From positions 3,921,136-3,985,135 of the forward strand of contig NZ_LT800494.1 of the NCBI RefSeq assembly GCF_900166665.1: a DNA stretch of 64,000 nt. Reading direction: 5' to 3'. Each line of letters begins with the position of its first letter. The stretch's first letter is position 1. A program made the translations under genes and the position numbers. A model generated the notes under the pieces. The model worked only from the letters and a program-made list of their open reading frames with translations. It was not told the origin of the DNA and did not search any database. Shown here piece by piece: positions 60,383 through 64,000 of this stretch. The stretch is from Cytobacillus gottheilii (GTDB lineage: Bacteria > Bacillota > Bacilli > Bacillales > Cytobacillaceae).

Positions 60383-61593
60383 AAAAAATCATATTAGTGT
60401 TCTTTTACTTAAGTTTGTCTGTATTGCTTACCGGCTGCTGGGATCTGAAAGAAGTCAATCAAGTATCAATTGTCTCCGGGCTGGCTCTTGATAAAGGTAA
60501 AGAATCAAAATATCGGTTAACAATTGAATTATTCAATCCTACCGAGTTAACTCCCCAGACCAGTGCTGGAAACACTGCTAGCATCGTCTTTGGCATAAAT
60601 GGAGATTCAATTGGGGAAATGATGCTGAGATTAAATGAGATCTTTTCCAGGAAACCTATATTTTCTCATATGAAAACCATGTTTATCAGCGAAGAGCTTG
60701 CCCAAAACGGAATCGCCGAATTATTTGATCCTATGGACCGCAACAGAGAAATCCGTAATGATTTTAATATCATGGTTGTAGAAGCACCTCATAGTGCAGC
60801 AGACGCATTAAAAATCACCTATCCGCTGCAAAAGGTTTCCACCTTAAAAATAAACACACAAGCTAACAACTTTTTTGAAGAATGGGGTGGAGATCCTGAT
60901 GTCCGTTTGAAGGATATTGTCGATTCTATGGTATCTGAGGGAAGAGAGCCCATTACAGCTATGGTTGAAATTATTGGTGATCCAAAAGAAGGCTCAAAGA
61001 CAGAAAATATACAAACCACTCATCCGAATACTTATATAAGGATTAGCGGCATCGCACTATTTAAGGGGGATGCAATGATTGGCAAGCTTCCCATTACAGC
61101 GACTCGGAATTACTTGCTCACACAGAATAAATTAAAACAAACATCCTTGTACATAAACTGTCAGGATGAAAAGACAGTTGATATTCAGCTCAAAGATATT
61201 GACGTTGGAATCGATATTTCTGTGAAAAATAACGAGCCTACCTATCATATTTCCATAAGTGCGGAAGGTAATATAAATGGGGTACAGTGCTCTAACCAAT
61301 TGAATTCATTTGCTACAACTGAGGATTATGAAAGAAAAACCGAAGATTATATAAAGAAAGAACTGTCTAATACTATAAGTGAAGTACAAAACGAATTTGG
61401 TGCAGATATATTCGGATTTGGAGAATTTTATTACAAATCCTATCCAAAGAAATTTAAACAAATGCAGTCAAATTGGAATGAAGCTTTTGTTCATGCGAAG
61501 TTTGAAGTCGATTCAACCGTGAAAATTCGCAGATCTGGCTTAAGAAATGAATCGTATATCTCTGAAATACATGATCAAGATGTAGAGCAATAA
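60379..61593 (+). CDS. Spore germination receptor C subunit, lipoprotein (GerAC family)
   Basis: The product has 404 residues, with a lipoprotein signal ending LLTGC (lipid cysteine C20) followed by WDLKEVNQVSIVSGLALDKG, the family hallmark. The C-terminal part has three GerAC domains (TYIRISGIALFKGDAMIGKL, EFGADIFGFGEFYYKSYPKKF). It completes the receptor in the inner spore membrane. Four-base overlap with the A gene. No clear terminator separates it from the cyclase fragment that follows. Confidence 0.93.
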   Translation: MKKIILVFFYLSLSVLLTGCWDLKEVNQVSIVSGLALDKGKESKYRLTIELFNPTELTPQTSAGNTASIVFGINGDSIGEMMLRLNEIFSRKPIFSHMKTMFISEELAQNGIAELFDPMDRNREIRNDFNIMVVEAPHSAADALKITYPLQKVSTLKINTQANNFFEEWGGDPDVRLKDIVDSMVSEGREPITAMVEIIGDPKEGSKTENIQTTHPNTYIRISGIALFKGDAMIGKLPITATRNYLLTQNKLKQTSLYINCQDEKTVDIQLKDIDVGIDISVKNNEPTYHISISAEGNINGVQCSNQLNSFATTEDYERKTEDYIKKELSNTISEVQNEFGADIFGFGEFYYKSYPKKFKQMQSNWNEAFVHAKFEVDSTVKIRRSGLRNESYISEIHDQDVEQ

Positions 61594-61657
61594 TCTTGTC
61601 CTTGTAAAGTTGCCATTGAACACTTCTAAAGAGAAGGGTATACTCAACTTTAATATT

Positions 61658-63237
61658 ATGAAGAAAGTAGAAATGGTTAAACATATGAAATTGAGTATGA
61701 AGTTTCTTATTTTAACATTGCTCAGCTTTACAATGATTGGCACTTTCGTCGGAAGTATTGCATCAAGCATTATCAGCAGCAGTAATCATTTAAAAGAGAA
61801 TTACCTAGCTGAGAATCAATATTATGCTGAAAAATTGGCTGCTACAGCAAATCTGCTTTTTAAGGATATGTTTAAAAGCCTTGAAGTCGCAGCCAATGAT
61901 ACCTCCTTTAAAACCGCTAATGCTAGTGAAGCAAGCTTGGAATTAAACAACCTTTTGCAATCAACATCTTACTTCAATTCAACATGGTTTGTGGATGCAA
62001 GCGGCAGTATTGTTGCCACTGCGCCAGATATTAATTTTGAAGGAAGAAAACTAAGCAGTTCAGGTGCAATGGAAGCTTTAGAGAAAAAATGCCCTTAGTC
62101 AGTGAACCTTATACTGGAGCTACTGGCAGGTTAATGATTTTGGTTTCTGTTCCCGTTACAGATCAATCAGGTTTATATGCCGGCTATCTTGGAGGGACCA
62201 TTTATCTTGAAGAATATAATAGCTTAAAAACGGTTCTTGGCCAGCATCCTCTCACTGGAAATAAATCTTATGTATATGTCGTTGATTCAAACGGGACGAT
62301 TATTTATCATCCCAATAAAAATTATGTGAATAAGAATGTCCGGTCTAACTTCTACGTTCAGGAAGTCATGAAGGGAAAAACGGGAAGTCTGCAGGGAGAA
62401 AACTCACAAGGTATTGATATGCTTGCTGGATATGCTCCAACAGCTGCTTCAATTGGCTGGGGGATTATATCACAAACACCAGTCAATACAATACTGGAAC
62501 CTACAACCGAGCTACTTAAACAGTCTATACTTAACATGATTCCATTTATGATTTTCATTCTAGTTTTCTCAATTATTTTTCTTACCAAAATAGTTCATCC
62601 TATTCGTGACTTAGCTCTTTATGCACAAAATATTAGCCGCAATAAACCTGAACAAATAAAACAAATACCCGCATGGTATTTTGAAGCTCGCGAGCTTAAA
62701 AAAGCCATACTAGTAACTGTTGCACATTATCAAACTCGTCTTATTGAAGCTGAAAGCGAGTCCAAACGGGATCAGCTCACAGGCTTATACAATAGACGGG
62801 CTTTAGATAAGATGATTGAAGACATGAATCAATATTCTCTTATTTTATTTGATATCGATTACTTTAAAAACGTGAATGACCAGTATGGCCATTTGATGGG
62901 GGATCAAGTTCTCATATATACAGCAGAAACCATTCTAGCAGAAACGAAAAACACTGATTTTTGCTTTCGGTGGGGCGGTGAGGAGTTTCTCATTCTTCTC
63001 CCGGAAACCAAACAGGAAGAAGCCTATTTTATTTCAGAACGAATAAGAGAAACATTTGCTCGCACATTAAGCCCAATAGACAAGCCAATTACCATTTCGG
63101 CAGGTGTCGGAACCCTATATGAAACGTCTGATTATTTTTCCGAGCTGCTGCATTTGACTGACCAAGCTTTATACGAGGCAAAGCATTCTGGTCGCAATAC
63201 AACAATTAGAGCGAAAAAAACGCCCAAACTTAAATAA
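61658..63237 (+). pseudogene. Diguanylate cyclase with Cache sensor, frameshifted
   Basis: Two overlapping frames make one protein of about 525 residues. The first (to the stop at 62098) has a membrane helix (MKFLILTLLSFTMIGTFVGSIASS) and the first part of a dCache domain. The second (from about 62089) continues PLVSEPYTGATGR, a second helix, then GGDEF (RDQLTGLYNRRALDKM, FDIDYFKNVND, RWGGEEFLILL active site intact). The break lies at a run of six A (62083-62088); one more A would restore GAG AAA AAA ATG CCC TTA. It may be a real lesion, a slippage switch or a sequence error. The start among ATG 61658, 61673 and 61685 is uncertain. Confidence 0.8.
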
Positions 63238-63278
63238 GTGACCTGTCATGTAATCAATCAATAAGCTTTTCCTCACAT

Positions 63279-63303
63279 GCCCGCCGCTTGGCGGGCAATT
63301 TTT
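63279..63303. terminator. Bidirectional terminator
   Basis: GCCCGCC (63279-63285) and GGCGGGC (63290-63296) with a GCTT loop, then AATTTTTA. It lies between the cyclase and the convergent acyltransferase gene. Confidence 0.8.
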
Positions 63304-63328
63304 ATAATCATGTGCAAGTTTCCGTTCA

Positions 63329-63940
63329 TCATGGCAATTGTTTCTGCAGACTGTCGTTTACCTCATCTTCAAGACGTTTCATTTTCAGCTCAAGCCGGTG
63401 AATACCTTCATCAATAGCATTTTCTTTCTTTGCTGTTCCGCTGAATGTCAGAGGCTCTCCGAACGTGATAATCGCTTTCCTGCCTTTTAGAAGCTCCGAA
63501 AAGTTTGTTGGCCCTTCATAGTGTGCTGGCAAGATCGGTACATTCCCTTTTATTGCAATAGTTACCGCACCTCTTTTCAATGGTACATCCTCACTTGTTC
63601 TGGTGCCGCTTGGAAAAATCCCTACACATTGCCGTGCTCTCAGCAGCTTTAACGGAGTCTTTATCGTACTGGGACCAGGGTTTTCACGATTAACAGGAAA
63701 GGCATGGATGGAACGCAGGAACTTATTCTTCCATCTTCCTTCAAACAACTCTTTTTTTGCCATAAAATGTACTGGTGTCGGATATAAAGCTATGGCCAAT
63801 ATAATAACATCAACCCAGCCGATATGTGTACATGTCACGATAAAACCAGTGTTCTGTTGAATATGGTGGTTTCCTTTTACTCTTACAACCTTAAAGATTC
63901 TTAAAAAGATATAGATAATAGTACTGATAAATTTATACAT
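63329..63940 (-). CDS. 1-acylglycerol-3-phosphate acyltransferase-like (PlsC family)
   Basis: The product has 203 residues and an N-terminal membrane segment (FISTIIYIFLRIFKVV). Acyltransferase motifs are H-X4-D in CTHIGWVDVIIL (about 42-47) and FPSGTRTSED (usual FPEGTRS, here with serine). It makes phosphatidic acid or a related lipid. ATG 63940 follows GAGGT; the alternative GTG 63949 is part of that site. It may be a secondary PlsC, as it stands alone. Confidence 0.85.
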   Translation of the reverse strand: MYKFISTIIYIFLRIFKVVRVKGNHHIQQNTGFIVTCTHIGWVDVIILAIALYPTPVHFMAKKELFEGRWKNKFLRSIHAFPVNRENPGPSTIKTPLKLLRARQCVGIFPSGTRTSEDVPLKRGAVTIAIKGNVPILPAHYEGPTNFSELLKGRKAIITFGEPLTFSGTAKKENAIDEGIHRLELKMKRLEDEVNDSLQKQLP

Positions 63941-64000
63941 CTGCCCCACCTCTTATCACTAGATTATAGCACCTAGTCATAATTATATAGTGGAGGGGTT
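63941..64000. other. Right edge of the window
   Basis: AT-rich leader of the acyltransferase gene; no further gene is visible before the window ends. Confidence 0.5.

Overview
The window is a low-GC chromosomal segment from an endospore-forming Bacillaceae species (Bacillus sensu lato). The evidence is a GerA-type germinant receptor operon, CotF-like spore coat genes, two KinB-like orphan sporulation kinases, a complete Lia cell-envelope stress module, HemAT next to a YhfW-type Rieske oxidoreductase (neighbours also in B. subtilis), many TTG starts with strong GGAGG ribosome sites, and SigB-type promoters. The secreted subtilisin strongly resembles, from memory, those of cold-adapted Antarctic Bacillus strains. 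I see no rRNA, tRNA, CRISPR array, prophage or plasmid functions. Content is mostly housekeeping, stress, transport and sporulation.

Layout. 1-1704: a complete IS1182-family element whose left end coincides with the first base. 1.9-7.1 kb: a small DUF6054-like protein, a TspO-like protein and the minus-strand lia genes (liaI-like, liaH, liaF, liaS, liaR; liaG absent and its place taken by a duplicated repeat). 7.1-14.5 kb: degenerate M50-like membrane protein, VanW protein, Fpg/MutM paralogue, YflT-like stress protein, trans-sulfuration enzyme, YhfW-like oxidoreductase, HemAT. 15-24 kb: DECD-box helicase (YfmL-like), amino-acid:cation symporter, MFS exporter, subtilisin, YogA-like dehydrogenase, MapB-like methionine aminopeptidase. 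24-33 kb: LytS/LytT and a CstA-type transporter, ketopantoate reductase, KinB-like kinase, DUF3784-like membrane protein, Ca2+/cation antiporter. 33-43 kb: ArsR-like regulator with MFS exporter, large catalase, ECF sigma/anti-sigma pair, second KinB-like kinase, TetR-epimerase-Nudix cluster. 43-52.5 kb: large unknown membrane protein, HtpX, HtrA-PrsA operon, two coat-like proteins, OmpR-type two-component system, IolS-like reductase. 52.5-64 kb: Mta-like MerR regulator, TraB-family protein, MhqO-like dioxygenase, ger operon, frameshifted diguanylate cyclase, PlsC-like acyltransferase.

Functional threads. Envelope and protein-quality stress dominates: LiaIHFSR, HtpX, HtrA, PrsA and an OmpR-type two-component system. 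Near-identical 11-bp tandem TGTCAG repeats occur upstream of both htrA and the response-regulator gene, suggesting that this system controls htrA-prsA. Several local regulators have candidate operators in their own promoters: TetR (21-bp perfect palindrome), Mta-like MerR (dyad in a 19-bp spacer), ArsR-like (palindrome in a 17-bp spacer) and LiaR (AGTCTT palindromes next to a -35). LytST next to a CstA-type carrier parallels the pyruvate-responsive BtsSR-BtsT arrangement of E. coli.

The most unusual part is the intergenic DNA. It holds a modular MITE-like family with conserved outer inverted repeats and an inner core that is present or absent, free-standing core-like copies, a 21-bp-periodic array, a 52-bp tandem array, two arrays of AAGCGG-type hairpins, and a duplicated repeat inside the lia locus. 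I did not find one clearly new enzymatic system. The repeats, the hairpin masking a start codon, and the operator links are the best leads. All identifications come from reading the sequence and recalled family knowledge; no database search was run.
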